The notes under the pieces are model-generated. The model was not told the origin of the DNA. It ran no database searches and was given only the letters and a program-made list of their open reading frames with translations. DNA of 64,000 nt from Balaenoptera acutorostrata (taxonomy: Eukaryota; Chordata; Mammalia; Artiodactyla; Balaenopteridae): positions 58,626,668 through 58,690,667 of the forward strand of contig NC_080080.1 of assembly GCF_949987535.1 (NCBI RefSeq), given 5' to 3'. Shown here in pieces: positions 1 to 11,885 of the stretch (position 1 is its first letter; every line of letters starts with the position of its first letter). Made by a program: the position numbers and the translations under genes.

Positions 1-312
1 AAATAAAAAAATATATTGCACAGGAATTCCCCTTTAAAGCATGACCTTAAGAAAATTCCTTTGCTCTATGTCTTCTAGATTGGATAAACTGGGGTGGAGA
101 GGAGAGAGAAATAATTGAATTTCTGTGGACCCAAAAGCCCAACAAAGGTAATTTGGGTAGGTACTATCCTGTATCCCACACATTTTGGAACAGTTCAAAT
201 CCAAAGATCTTGATAATTTTTCAGATTCAAATTCTGTAAGTTTGACATTTATATTAGTATTATTCCCATTTGGAAGAAGCAGTATACTCTCTGCATAAAT
301 ATATGTAAAATC

Positions 313-607
313 GGGCTTCCCTGGTGGCGCAGTGGTTGAGAATCTGCCTGCCAATGCGGGGGACGCGGGTTCGAGCCCTGGTCTGGGAGGATCCCACATG
401 CCGCGGAGCAACTCGGTCCGTGAGCCACAACTACTGAGCCTGCGCGTCTGGAGCCTGTGCTCCGCAACAAGAGAGGCCGCGATAGTGAGAGGCCCGCGCA
501 CCGTGATGAGGAGTGGCCCCCGCTCTCCGCAACTGGAGAAAGCCCTCGCACAGAAACAAAGACCCAACACAGCTATAAATAAATTAATTAATTAAAAAAA
601 TATATAT
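313..607 (+). mobile_element. CHR SINE, deletion subfamily
   Basis: tRNA-derived head (pol III B-box 'ggttcgagccc'), short middle with 'gcgtctggagcctgtgctcc', and a (TTAA/AAAT) tail. Perfect 14-bp duplication ATATATGTAAAATC at 299-312 and 608-621. Confidence 0.95.
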
Positions 608-621
608 ATATATGTAAAATC

Positions 622-899
622 CCCCCCCTCCCTACTACTAATTTTCTGCCCATCTAATAATCGACTTTTAGGTAGTACCTGTTTATATGTTCTAGAAAAA
701 TGTCAAACTATTTTGAAATCTGGAAATTTTTTAAAAGCTTAAGAAATAATGTTTATTCCAAACAGGCAGCAGTCTCCATAGTGAGCAAATGAGAACAATG
801 ATCTTTAAATCGGAAGATGAGGAAAAACTAATAAAATTACATTCTATCCCAGGGAATTTTAGCTTTATACATAAGCCAAATAATTAATGTAATCCTCCT
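622..899. other. Unique AT-rich sequence
   Basis: No gene or recognised repeat. Confidence 0.5.
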
Positions 900-1059
900 T
901 AATGATTCATCCAATGTTTATTAAGCATCTATAATATGCCACCGTTCTGGATATTGAGGATGTACCAATAAACAAAGCAGACAAAAATTCCTGCCCATAT
1001 GGAGCTTACACTCTAGCAGGAAGAGAAACAAACTTTTATATAAGTAAAATGTATAATAC
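900..1059 (+). repeat. Old L2/MIR-type relic
   Basis: 'tttattaagcatctataatatgccaccgttctggatattgaggatgtaccaataaacaaagcagacaaaaattcctgccc' follows the widespread pattern 'tgtgccaggcactg ... ggagctta'. Related pieces are at 26440-26600 and 33235-33440. Confidence 0.45.
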
Positions 1060-1605
1060 GGCAGATGTTGCCAAACACTGTGTTTGATTGCACTCATGGC
1101 CCCAATTCTTTACCCTCCCTCTATCCATTCCCTTCGTCATGTTCTCTCCAGTGACCTGGGCTTCTTCCCTTCTCCTTGACTTTGAGTCTGGCCATGTGAC
1201 CTGATTTGCTCAATAGAATGAGGTAGAAGTGACAGGGTGCCAGCTCCTGACTCTGGTGAAGACCACAAGAGCCCTTCATGATTCCCATGCCCTTCTTGCT
1301 CCTCTGTCATTGCCATGGGAAGAAGATGCCCAAGCTAGTCTGCTGGTCTCAGGAGAAGGATGAAAGATATGGAACAGAGCTGTTCCAGCTAAGCTTCCTC
1401 AGCCAAACTTAGTCTAAGGGGCTCCTTAAATGCATGTATAAGCTGAGCCAACATTAGCAGGGCCACCCAACATGACCAGTGTAGAGGAGCTGACCTCCTG
1501 CCAACACACAGGTGCATGAGCTATAATAATAAATGACTGTTGCTTTGGTGTTGAGTTTGGGGGCTGTTTGTTACACCTCAATAACTAACCAATACAAGTA
1601 CTAAA
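1060..1605. repeat. Old interspersed repeat, family not assigned
   Basis: Contains 'tggccatgtgacctgatttgctcaatagaatgaggtagaagtgac' and an end 'gttgagtttgggggctgtttgttac', a frequent mammalian repeat whose name I cannot fix. Confidence 0.45.
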
Positions 1606-2089
1606 GTGTGGTCAAAATAAAGCAGTAAAGAGAGATAAGAGAGTATGTATGTGGTAGTAGTGGGGGAGTCAATTTCAAATAATTTCCTTGTATAGAGTTA
1701 ATTTTTAAATATAACACAGTATTAGTAATTCTAAACACACTCTCTTTCTAAGAATTGAGAGGTTCTTATGTTCATTACCTAACATCCTCATCACATACAC
1801 TCTCATCCTAGTACAACTTGGGCCCAAGTAAAGGGGAGGCAGAAAAAATATTGCTACCTTGTTCTGATAGGAGAAGCAGAGCAGAAATTAACACCCATTT
1901 CCAGTTCCAACCCAGGTGTACAATCTTGCTCTTTCTCATGTTTAAAGTGCAGTGCGTGAATGCATATTCTCTTTTTATGTGGCATCCTACAGCTCCACTA
2001 AAATCTTCCCTAGAAGCACTCTTTCCTAATTTTTCACAAAGTCACTTCAGGTTTAAAGGTAGAGGTTTTAGCCAATAGAAGTCTATTGG

Positions 2090-2444
2090 TGGTCTTCCCT
2101 GGTGGTGCAGTGGTTAAGAATCCACCTGCCAATGCAGGGGACAAGGGTTCGAGCCCTGGTCCAGGAAGATCCCACATGCCGCGGAGCAACTAAGCCCGTG
2201 CACCACAACTACTGAGCCTGCGCTCCAGAGCCTGTGAGCCACAATTCCTGAAGCCCGGGTGCCTAGAGCCCATGCTCTGAAACAAGAGAAGCCACCACAA
2301 TGAGAAGCCCGAGCACCACAACAAACAGAAGCCCCCACTCACTGCAACTAGAGAAAGCCCGCGCACAGCAACAAAGACCCAACACAGCCAAAAATAAATA
2401 AATTAAATATTTTTTAAGTACCTTTAAAAAAAATTTAAAAAAAA
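2090..2444 (+). mobile_element. CHR SINE, full-length subfamily
   Basis: Head 'cttccctggtggtgcagtgg', body with the undeleted 'ccagagcctgtgagccac' section, and A-rich tail. Perfect 13-bp duplication AGAAGTCTATTGG at 2077-2089 and 2445-2457. Confidence 0.95.
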
Positions 2445-2457
2445 AGAAGTCTATTGG

Positions 2458-3759
2458 CAAGTTTAGCCGATAGAACTCCTCCAACACACTCTTTGAAGTA
2501 AGGAGACCACGTTTCAAGGATTCTTTTCAATGGTTTTGAAAGTAACCAGTGTCGTTGTTTTGTGGAAATCAAAGACTTTACAAAGTAGCCACCCTACCTT
2601 CTAGCAAGGTGAACTTGGGTTCCACTAGTCACTATGTCCTCCTGCCTGAAAAATGAGACCAGAGGGTTCCAGCCCAGCTTTGATTTCCCATTTCATACAA
2701 ATCCTAACCATGCCTTTTCCATCTTCCATCGCATCACAAAATGAGTGTTCTAACGGAAAAAAAAGTCACAAGTTCCAGTTCAGGGTTCAAGAAGATTCTA
2801 GTGGCTAGAATTGGCTCCAATACAGACTTGAGCTAAAGTTGATGAATGTATAAAGAAGGAGGAAAAGAATTCCTCTCCATGCCTTGTCTTCTAGGGAGTT
2901 ACCTGTTGGTGGCTCCAGTGGACTGGTGGAAAGGTTTGAGAGCATCTTGATTAAGGTATTTTTCAAAGGCTCCTAAATCTACTGTCTTAAAGTTTCCCTC
3001 TCCTTCGTCTTTTACGGATTTGAACAGTTGACATCATATTCCAAAAGCTGTATGATCTTTGGAAAATCACTTGACCTCTCTGAGATTCAAATTCCTCACT
3101 AGTAAAATAAGAACTGAAGAAGTTCCTCCCTGTTCTAACACTCTATCATTTAAGTACACATGTTTAAGCTACTGATTCCAAACTAATGAAAACTTGCAGC
3201 CTGCTACAGGCTATAGCACTGGGCACAAACCAACTGAGTTAAAGTAGTTTAATAAAATGAATTAGATTAGATCTTTCATTGATAATTTTTTAAAGTCCTG
3301 GTCCTCCTTATGTCTTCTTACATTCAGCCTTACAACTTTGACAAGGAACAGCCAAAATGTAAATAGTAACTATTTCAAAATCCTCCTCAGATCCGAACTA
3401 TTTGGCTTTTTAGATTTCCGGACAAAGTGATAAACTGTGAGTTCTGTAAGAGAGCATCAGAAGTCTTTAGCAAGACTTTTCCATTCTACGATCTTATGCT
3501 GCGACCAGGCTGATAAAACTTCCTCTGTGAACTCTGAGTTTCTCCAAGCCGTACCTAATAGCTACCGGTTCCCAATCAATTGCTATTCACACGCACACAT
3601 CTGCACATATAAAGCCAATTTAAACATCACGCTGTGGGGTCCTGACATGATGACTGAACCACCAGCTGTCGGGGCACTGCACTGAATTGGGGACACAAAC
3701 CCCATTTTCCCATGTAAATTGGCCTGGACGATGCTTAGGCCCCCCAACAAAAGGGGGCA
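2458..3759. other. Unique sequence left of the CpG island
   Basis: Only the MIR relic at 3045-3155 is recognised. CpG density starts to rise after about 3660. Confidence 0.5.
3045..3155 (-). repeat. MIR relic, antisense
   Basis: 'aatcacttgacctctctgagattcaaattcctcactagtaaaataag' is the antisense MIR core. Confidence 0.6.
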
Positions 3760-4960
3760 GTCCTTTAAATGGGGCCATCTGGCCGTCCCCCGGCCCCAGT
3801 GATACCTCTGGGATGGGGGTGGGGATGGGGAGAGCGAGAGTGATCTTCGGGGGCCACAAGGTAGCTCGGTAGCGCGCAGCTGTCACCCCGACCCCTGGGG
3901 TCCGGTCCACAGAGACTGGGGGGCCAGCAGATTCGCGGAGGTCTTAAACCTCCGGGCCTGGGGCGCCTGAAGGTCTCACAGTGCACTCCTGAGATGGGGG
4001 AGGGCGCGCTTTGTTCCCGGGCCCCAAGGGGGCGAGGCGCCAGAGCCTCGGGCAGAGTCCCTGCTCCGTCCCCGGGGCCCCAGGGCAGCTCACGGCGGGC
4101 GGCGAGCAGCCGCGGGCGCCTCCATAGCAACGGCGTGGGAGCTCCGCGGACCGGGAAGAGGAGCTGGGAAGGAAGGAGGAGAGCAGGGGGGAGGGGGGAG
4201 AGAGAGGAGGGAGGAGAGGTTCAAGGAAGGAACAGAGGAGGAAGGAGGGAAGGGAGCCGGGAGAAGGGGCGCACGGGAGGAGCACAGTAGGAAGAGGGGG
4301 CGGGCAGGAGAGAAGGCTGTGGGAGAGGAAGGAGACCTGGAGGAGCTGGGAGAAGAAAGGAGGGGAACGGGAGCAAGGAAGAGAGGTGAGGAGGAAGAAG
4401 GGGCAGAAGGGAGGAAAGAAGGAAGGGAGCAGGAGCGTGGGTGGTGGGCAGGGAGAAAGCGTGCGGGGAGGAGGGGAACGGGAGAAGCCGGGATCAGCAG
4501 AGAAGGGGAGGGGAGAGAGCTGGGAGGGGGAGGACGGGCGGGGGGCAGCCGGAACCTGGGAGGGGAAGAGCAGAGCCCGAGCAGGGGAGGAGGGTGCAGC
4601 CCAGCCGCCCGGCCCAGCCCTCCAGGGCACGGTGCCCCGGGGAGCGCGGCGGCCGAATTCCTGCCCCCAAGCCTCGGGGCGGGAGGAGGGGCGGGAGCCG
4701 GCGGCCGAGGGCTGGCGCGGGCGGGGAGAGACTCGAGGGCCGGAGGCCGCGCGGGGAGGAGCTTGGAGAGCCTGGGGTCCGCCCACCCCAGCCCGGGGAA
4801 GCGCCCCAGTAGCGCCCGAGGGCTCTCCCCCTCCCCCTCGGCTAGAGGGTCCCTCTCCAGCTACGCCGACCTTCCCAGCCCCGAGAGCCGCCTCCCCTGC
4901 CCCAGAGCAGCCCGCAGTTTTCCGGGGATGTGCAAACCCTCGTCCCCAATACTATTAGAA
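3760..4960. promoter_or_regulatory. CpG island, likely promoter without a recognised gene
   Basis: About 1.2 kb of GC-rich DNA with dense CpG in an AT-rich window. GC boxes stand at 4297-4304 (GGGGCGGG), 4536-4542 and about 4688. CCATAGCAAC at 4122-4131 reads on the other strand as GTTGCTATGG, an RFX half-site. Between about 4140 and 4600 the plus strand is almost pure purine, giving positive GC skew, which in CpG-island promoters usually marks rightward transcription and R-loops. The open frames here are low-complexity Arg/Gly/Glu or Pro/Ser strings in several frames, as expected from composition, so I do not call a protein. It could start a lncRNA or act as a distal regulatory island. Confidence 0.7.
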
Positions 4961-5974
4961 AGGTGATGTGGAGCTTTGTTTTGAGTCCACTCCCCTTTCC
5001 TCCCTACCGCCTCCCCTCCCCAAAAGGAGGGGACTCTTGGAGAAAGTATCTTGCCAGTATTAAGCTTGGGAAATTGACAGTCTGGATGGAATTCTTACAT
5101 CCAGCTGAAAAGTTTTGGGAAAAGCCAAGTCACACAAAACACATCACCATTCTTAAGTACTCTTTGCTGAGCACCAGCTTGTACAAGACATTTCACAAAG
5201 TTGGCGGAACGGATTTGATCCTTGCTCTGGAAGAGTTGAGCATAAAAATGGACTAACGTTACATCTGAAAAGCATTTTTGAATAGCTCTCATGACGGGAC
5301 GTTAAAATGTGTAAAAAAGAAAAAAATTCAGACTTAGTATTTCAAAAGAAAATCAATAGATATAAGTGGTGTATATTTTATTTTAAAACCATTATACAAA
5401 GTAAAGGAAAGAAAAATAAACTTTGGGACGTTCTCAGCTAACATGGCCTATGGGAAAATGAAAATAAACCTAATTGAAAAAACAGTGCTCACCATAAATA
5501 GGTTTAGCTTGCAGTCAGGGAACATGGTTTAAGAAAGAAAAAAAAAAAACCCAGCAGAAAATTCACCAATCAAATGTAAAATTGTCCATGTTTCATAAAG
5601 CAAAAGTCAAAGAATCCTGTCAAGCCTTAAAGACCACTTTCTGCGTACATAGCCAGGGTTTTGGTTTTGTTGTTTGTTCTGAAAACCCTAATCTTAACTC
5701 CTGCTTTCAGGTATTACTCAAAGGAATACTTTTTGGTTTCTTCTACCCACGTATTCCCAAATTAGGTATCAAACTAAAAGAAACAGGAAAACTTGTAGGT
5801 TTGTAATTGTGCGATATCCCATCTGGTTTCAACTCTTATCTTTAACCAAAGAGAAAAGATGAAAATGTAGACAAACATCCAACTATGTCTATAAAACTCT
5901 AAATGTTCACTTATTTTGACATAAAATGAATGACTTGTAGTCTTTGCTTCCCAGCTATTTGGTATGTAATATTT

Positions 5975-6180
5975 TTTTAAGGGCTCTCTGCATTCCAGAC
6001 ATTATTCTCAGCAATTTATAGATATTAGCAATTTATAGATATTAGCATTTTATTTAATATTCTTAAACGTAGAAGTGAATATTAATATTATCCCATTTTA
6101 TAGATGAAGAAACTGAGGCTTAGAGAGGGCATAAAACATGCCCAGATCCTGACAACTGTAGTCAGAAAGTTTGGGATGAA
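5975..6180 (+). repeat. MIR relic
   Basis: 'attatcccattttatagatgaagaaactgaggcttagagagg' is the MIR core. A 17-bp tandem (gcaatttatagatatta twice, about 6013-6046) sits in its first half. Confidence 0.75.
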
Positions 6181-6581
6181 GATCCCCAAAACCAGCCATC
6201 ACTGAGCATTTTGTTCCCTGACCACACACTCCACAAAGGTGGGACTTCCCTTGCATCTCACCTAAAATAATACTGAATATAACTATGGATCAATATAATT
6301 ATAGATTAACTGAATTTCTCAATTTCATCCAGTTTTTCTGGCACTAGGTAGACATGTAAATTCACAAGTCATTATTTTCGTATTTTTTAAAGCACCCCTA
6401 TAATAAATCTTGGTACAATATTGTAAACTTCAGAAATATTAAAAGCAGCAACTTGCCAGACCCAAATCTACTGAGCACAAATTGCTAGTGTAATTTCACA
6501 TGAACACTTAGAATTGTGGCAATATTTGAAAATATATATTCTGAATTCAATGATAAACCATATTTTTTTTACTTGTTTACA

Positions 6582-6599
6582 TCCTGTTGCTTATACTTT
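6582..6599. repeat. Target-site duplication of processed ERV (left)
   Basis: TCCTGTTGCTTATACTTT, identical in 18/18 positions to 7904-7921. It abuts the T-run that is the poly(A) tail on the minus strand. Confidence 0.9.
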
Positions 6600-6611
6600 T
6601 TTTTTTTTTAA

Positions 6612-6992
6612 GTTAAAGAGTTTGATGTCCTTTATTCAAGAGAAAATAATCCACGAATTGCGGAGTACCGTGCCTCACAAGCAGAGGAGTACAGCTCTCT
6701 AGGATTTGGGTCCAGAGGGAGTTTTATAGAGACTTAGAAAGAGGCAACATGGAAAGAGGGCATGATTAGTTAGGAAGTCAGGGATTTCCTTAGAAAGCCA
6801 GCAGGTGCTGTTTTCTATGGTAAGGTAAGCTAGCTAAAGCTGAGTTGGAGGATTATGATTGGTGTACGTTAGGTTTCCTTGACAGGGGTTTCCCATAAGT
6901 GCAGGCTGACTTAAGTTTAGATTTGTGACATCGGCTGGGCCACTGAGGTGGCTTCCATTTTGTGGGTGCCAATATTCAAATTAACTTTATCA
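6612..6992 (-). repeat. ERV LTR, U3-R only
   Basis: About 380 bp directly after the polypurine tract. TATAAA (6723-6728) predicts a start near 6695, and AATAAA is at 6631-6636. The R region is therefore about 80 nt and the U5 is absent, as in a polyadenylated viral RNA. LTR family not assigned. Confidence 0.75.
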
Positions 6993-7210
6993 TTTCCCCC
7001 TTTTGATCAGTACTCTCAGTTGCACTCAAAGTTTAAGGTATTAGGTGCCACTCTGAGCTACTGCTTCTTGTTGATGTCGGAGTCAGGTTGGATCGCTGAC
7101 TGGAAAACAAAGGTTGGAATATCAACATCTTGGTCTCGTAGTTGACTGTTTTCTTCATCCCATTTTTGGCATTCTAGGCAAAGGGAGATCATTTGTCTGG
7201 TCACCAGTGA

Positions 7211-7560
7211 CTACATGCATGCAGATAAAGCTTTTGAGAGAACACAGCAAACCAGAGAGACAATCATGACTATAATTCTGACTATAAGCAGAATAATACC
7301 CAGCGATTGGAGGGCACCCTGAAGGCATGGTCCCCACGACCCAAAACAACTTAAATCAAGTAGATCAGAGGAAGAGTCTGCTGAAGGAGTAAAATTCTTG
7401 AACCAAGTGGCTTGTTCAGTGACTTTATGTAGCTGAGTCTCAACTTCCCCAGAAGTGTTCATTTAAGTGTAGCAAGTGGTGCTGGCCACATCACAGATAG
7501 TTATCTCCTTGCTCAGCTAAAAGATAATCAAGGGCTATCCTATCATCAAGAACAACTTTG
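7211..7560 (-). pseudogene. ERV env transmembrane subunit, broken
   Basis: Remnant of the TM (fusion) subunit inside the processed ERV. An open stretch at 7211-7462 carries a juxtamembrane WFKN segment, GSWGP, and a hydrophobic anchor of about 25 residues ending in a CC-containing cytoplasmic boundary. Just upstream (7500-7555), in another frame, a segment with the heptad/immunosuppressive-domain pattern is recognisable. A stop and a frame change separate the two, and no fusion peptide or full SU is seen. It cannot encode a working envelope. Class I affiliation is inferred from the domain order and the adjoining LTR. Confidence 0.7.
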
Positions 7561-7903
7561 GCCAGAGAGTCTCAGGATATTTATTGGGCAGCTACTGCTT
7601 TAGCAGCAAGTTCTTCAATATCTTCCAGAGCTAAGGAGAGATTCCTGGTTATAGCCTCGTTTTCACTTACTTTTCTATTCAGGGGAGTAGGCATCTGACA
7701 AAGGAAATGAATTTTGAATCAGGAATGCCCCCTGGTATTTCCAGTTTGAGTCTGTGGCTGGGGGCTGGAAAGGTGACAACCATGGAAGCCAGTAAAATTT
7801 AAGGGTCTGTAGACCACACAGGTGGTTTTATTTTGATTACCCTTGCCTCGAGTCCCTTTCTTTACCCAGAACCTGGATGCAAGAGTCCCCATGTTTGGTG
7901 TTG

Positions 7904-7921
7904 TCCTGTTGCTTATACTTT
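7904..7921. repeat. Target-site duplication of processed ERV (right)
   Basis: Second copy of TCCTGTTGCTTATACTTT, marking the 5' end of the retroposed ERV RNA. Confidence 0.9.
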
Positions 7922-9654
7922 GACTTGTTCCTTTATTTTCTATGTAAGGTTTGACAACAACCTTAAATTCTTAGGCACCTGCAAATTAGGAGGAATGGAC
8001 TAAACATCACTTGATGTTTGTTTGCACATTCAAAGTCAAGTGCGGGTTGAGAGTTTTCTGCTGAATTTGGCCTCTGTCAATAGATAATGAGACTAAACCC
8101 ACCCTTAAACTGTTTTGCCTCTGCATCTTTTCTTTTCTTCTGTCAGAATCAGTCCTACAGTCTTCACTTGACTCAGCTAGGGAAAGAAAGGAGGAAAAGG
8201 AAAGGAAAGGCGTATGGAAGAAACAAAAGTGAAACATTTGCCTCAAAAGTAAGCAAGGGCCTGACTTTTTCCTGTGCAGAGTCAGCAATGCTAGATGCTA
8301 AAAATGGGCAAGGCTCAGAATGGAAGGGGGATGGGGGATGAAGTGAGAACTAAGGAGGCTAAGGTCCATTTTTTAGGCTAACTAGACGGAAGAGCTTCTT
8401 TTGGGGCTTGGCTTAGAAGTCAAACTGGAATTTCAGTTGACTCACTGGGGGTGAGGTGAGATGCCTTCCCAAGAGGCCAGGCCCCCAGGAAGTTTCAGAG
8501 GATGGGACTTACTCTTCCTTCTTTCTCCCACTGAAAACTGAAGGGAAAAAAGGATGTTTGGTTGTAGCCAGAGCCATTTTCCCTGATGGCCTGTGTGACT
8601 GTCCCAAGGACTCAAGAGTGAGGGAAGAAAGGGGGCCACTGTGCTCTGCCCGAGCAAATGCTGCGGGCCAATCCTGTCCTTCTGCTGAGTGACTGCAATT
8701 TCAAATCTTTTTGTTTCTTTTAATTTTCTAAAAAGATTTTCCCCTTAGGAAAACACCCTCTCATTAACTTTAGTCCAGGGTGATTTTTGTTTTTCTTTTA
8801 CAGAATTTAGGGGGGGAAAATACCCTGTGACTATTTTTAATACATATGAGAGAGAAGAGATTATTTTCTCTTTGCTTAAATATTCTGATATTCCCACCAC
8901 TGGTAGCTGACATTTCCCAAAACCAAAAGTGAAATTTCCCAGTAGGGTCTCAAGTCTGAATAAGATTTATTAGAAAATAAGATTGAAGGGATGGGGGAGG
9001 GAGAGAAGGAGAGATGACAAGAATTTTTCACAGGATACTAGTGTTTGTCTCAACAGAATTCATTTTAATTGAATTTATAGGCAACATTTTGCCATAATGT
9101 TGTTGCATGCCTTGCTTTTTCTTTTATACCCACAGCTGATTTTTAGGTCTGAAATTTAAAAGAATGCAACTGAATGATTTTTTTCCCCCCTTGTTAAGGA
9201 GGTCAAACAAAAAGAGGACAATTTAATCAATATAGAGTTTGGGTTAACCAATTCAAAGTAACAGGATGAAAGTCCAGAATTAAAGCATTAAGCATCCACT
9301 GAACAGAATACCTAATTAGTATTGATCACCAAATAATTCTAAACACATGTGCTATTTACATAGAAAGGAAGCAATATATCTTCTTATAAAAATTAAAGCA
9401 GCAACACTATATCTGGACCTCATTACCATGAGGAAAAGGGGGAAAAGCCTTATAAAATGAGACTCTGCCACACTAGAAAACAACTTTATTGGGCAGGACA
9501 CATTATTTAGTGGAAGCTGTAATAATGTCCAGGGGCAGAAGACAAGACTTGGGATGAGGGCTACGCTAGCAGAGGAGCCTGAACGGGGACAAGAGTGACA
9601 GACTGAGGTGTCCAACTGGGCTTCTCTGCTTGGATAAAAAGAAGAACAGCTGAC
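7922..9654. other. Unique sequence, nothing coding
   Basis: No gene seen. AP-1-like TGACTCA motifs stand at 8169-8175 and 8438-8444, and AAAAGTGAAA occurs twice (near 8227 and 8927). A regulatory role is possible but unsupported otherwise. Confidence 0.4.
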
Positions 9655-9845
9655 ACTTTTTTGTGTGCAAGATGCTGGGCAATAAAGTTACGCATATTAT
9701 CTGCAATCCTTATATTGGCCCTATAAGGCCCTCTTACCCACTGTATTATTACTGCACCCATTGTACAGGTGAGGGGTCTGAGGACTGGAGAGACCAAATG
9801 ACGGACCCCAGGTCACCCGAACCACAGATGGCAAAGGTGGAATCC
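9655..9845 (+). repeat. MIR relic
   Basis: 'gtgcaagatgctgggcaataaagtt ... cccattgtacaggtgaggggtctgagg ... ccaggtcac' follows MIR order. Confidence 0.65.
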
Positions 9846-11759
9846 CCTGTCCCTTCTCCCTCTTCATCCTTCCATCCCAGTGATTAGTGAGTGGGGGGTA
9901 GAGGTGGAGACTCCCAAGGAAAAGTGCACATGGACAAGAAGTTTTCAGCTATTTAAAGCTCCCCGTCTTCTACTTTGTGTTACTCAGTGTCACTGGAAGA
10001 AGCCTCAGAGCTGGGGGTGTTGCTGGTTTTCCTTGTGGAGAGAAGTTTTAGATAATACCGTCTCTTTTACCTAGAATTGTGTAGAAATCAGAGGTTATCG
10101 CTTGGGCATCCAGACATGCTTAGAAATATCCAGGAGACTGACTATAATTTTCAGTTTTGAACCAAAAGTTTTGGCCTAGTAGAACTGAGAGGGTGATTAT
10201 TGCTTGGGAGGTAAATTGAAGGAGAATGGGAGAGAAAAATTCTTAGCTAATTGACTAGTTGAAACTTGAAATAAAGATGGAGGACAATGTTAATACTGTT
10301 ACTGTTAAGTCTAATTGAAGGAGCCTCATTTTGTGGAATTTGCTAATTTGGAAATCATTAGTGTATTTCTTTATGGTCTGAGGGAAAATCAGGGATAGAA
10401 GGACCGGGATAGAGGAGGAAAGGCCTGAGGTGGTGACTTTTTAGCAGCCTGTTAGTTAAGAAGGTGCCAACCTTGAGGAGTGCTGGGGAGGAGGAGAGAT
10501 GGGGGTGGAGGTGCGGGGCAGCTTGTGCAAAGGCCCTGTGAAGCTGACAGTTTCGATTTTGCTGGGATTCACCATTTCCTCTGCTGCCTAAGAACCAAAC
10601 TTCCAGACCAAAGACATGTTTTATCTTTACTGATCTTCCCCATTAGCCTAAACTAGACAGGAATGTTCTCGCCCCTTTTTATATGATGCCTTAACAATGT
10701 TTACCCAGGGAGTTTACTGTAGGGATTCAGGGCCATAAGCATATTTCATGGCGCCCAAGGGCAGGTGCACCCTGGCCCAGAAAGGAGTTGGTCCCAAACC
10801 CAAAAGTCATCAGAAGTGAGACAGAATGCCTTCCCCATTTCTGCCTTTTGTCTCTATTTCTCTTCATGAGCCGTTACCTTTTCACCTCTGCAGACCAGTT
10901 TTGCTGCTCCTCTGGACATATGATCAGTGAGGTCAGAGAAAAGCTTAATTTTTTTTGGAGTCATCAGTCCTTTATTATTTTTAAAAGTGTCATAAAGCAA
11001 TGTAGCTTTTAGGTGTTAACTTGAGACATTCAATTTTCCTACACTTCTAAAAAACTATGAGATCAACTTTTAACATCTGGCTCTCAGGGAGTTATATCAC
11101 CATGCAGAGGAATAAAAGACTTGTACTACTTATTTACACCTTCAATACTTAACCAAGATTGAGCAGTTACTTTGAGAAAAGCTTAATTTATATCACCTTA
11201 GTTCCAGAAATGCTACTCACTGAATCTCATTTCCAAATACAAGGTCAAAAATGAGACTGATCCAACTCAGTCAAGTGTTCACCTTTGAGGCAATCATCTG
11301 GAGTTGAGGATGTTGATTTTAAATAGGAAGAAAGATCCCTCTCTGAGAAAGGGGTTTGAGATGAGCTAGAAAGGCGGTCTCCTACAGAACCCCTGTGGCT
11401 TTCCACATCATGTTTTAACTCCTCATATCTTGACTTCCAGATTCTCAAAAATATGTTTTTTTCCTTGTGCCATGTTAACTGCTATTCATTCCCATTATTT
11501 TAAAAATAATGATAAATGTGTTCTCTGCTTTCCGCAGCCCCAACTTCACAATTCTTTCATCCGGCCGTGGGATAGAACACGTTCTTCCATAAATCCTGCC
11601 CCCACCCATTCTTTTTGCTTCCGGCTTAAGGGGCAGGAAGGAAGGCTGAATTATTGCAATGCAATCAAGTACAGTATCTTCTTTTAAAAACAAAAGTGAA
11701 AACAAAAATTAGTCTTTTTTAGGATTAAATTAAGCATCTGTTGTTTTTCTCTCATTTAT
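9846..11759. other. Unique sequence, nothing recognised
   Basis: Mixed composition. Open frames are short and unlike known proteins. Confidence 0.45.
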
Positions 11760-11885
11760 CTTAGAGATCATCTAATCCAGTCCATTAAGAACTAAAGATG
11801 TTAAGTGCCTTGCCTGGGGTCACACGCCTCATCTGTGGCAGAACTCTCTGTACAGGGGTTTTTCAGCTGTAACATGCTGCCTTCT
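11760..11885 (+). repeat. MIR-like relic
   Basis: 'gttaagtgccttgcctggggtcacacgcctcatctgtggcagaactc' resembles the second half of MIR. Confidence 0.45.

Larger units (their letters stand above)
6600..7903 (-). mobile_element. Processed endogenous retrovirus transcript (3' env + U3-R + poly(A))
   Basis: The 3' portion of a class I (gammaretrovirus-like) ERV on the minus strand. From its 5' end: degraded env (7903 to about 7010), polypurine tract AAAAGGGGGAAATG (about 6991-7004), then an LTR starting TGATAAAG and running down to 6612 with a CCAAT-like motif near 6855, TATAAA at 6723-6728 and AATAAA at 6631-6636. The LTR stops 20 nt after AATAAA, at the expected R-region cleavage point, and is followed by 13 A (6597-6609) instead of U5. 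Perfect 18-bp direct repeats flank it (6582-6599 and 7904-7921). Poly(A), missing U5 and a long duplication are hallmarks of L1-mediated retroposition of a viral mRNA, not proviral integration. Confidence 0.85.

Noticed and set aside
332..595. Open frames in SINEs (for example 332-595, 28013-28363, 36559-37041, 44173-44406)
   Set aside because: They are translations of CHR SINEs, repeat the same protein-like strings at many sites and have no gene structure.
3944..4966. Long open frames (up to 280 codons) in the CpG island
   Set aside because: They arise in several frames on both strands from purine-rich, stop-poor GC DNA and give low-complexity protein without a known domain.
6600..7903. Reading the ERV as a normal solo LTR or provirus
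   Set aside because: U5 is missing, a poly(A) tail is present and the duplication is 18 bp, which does not fit integrase-made insertion.
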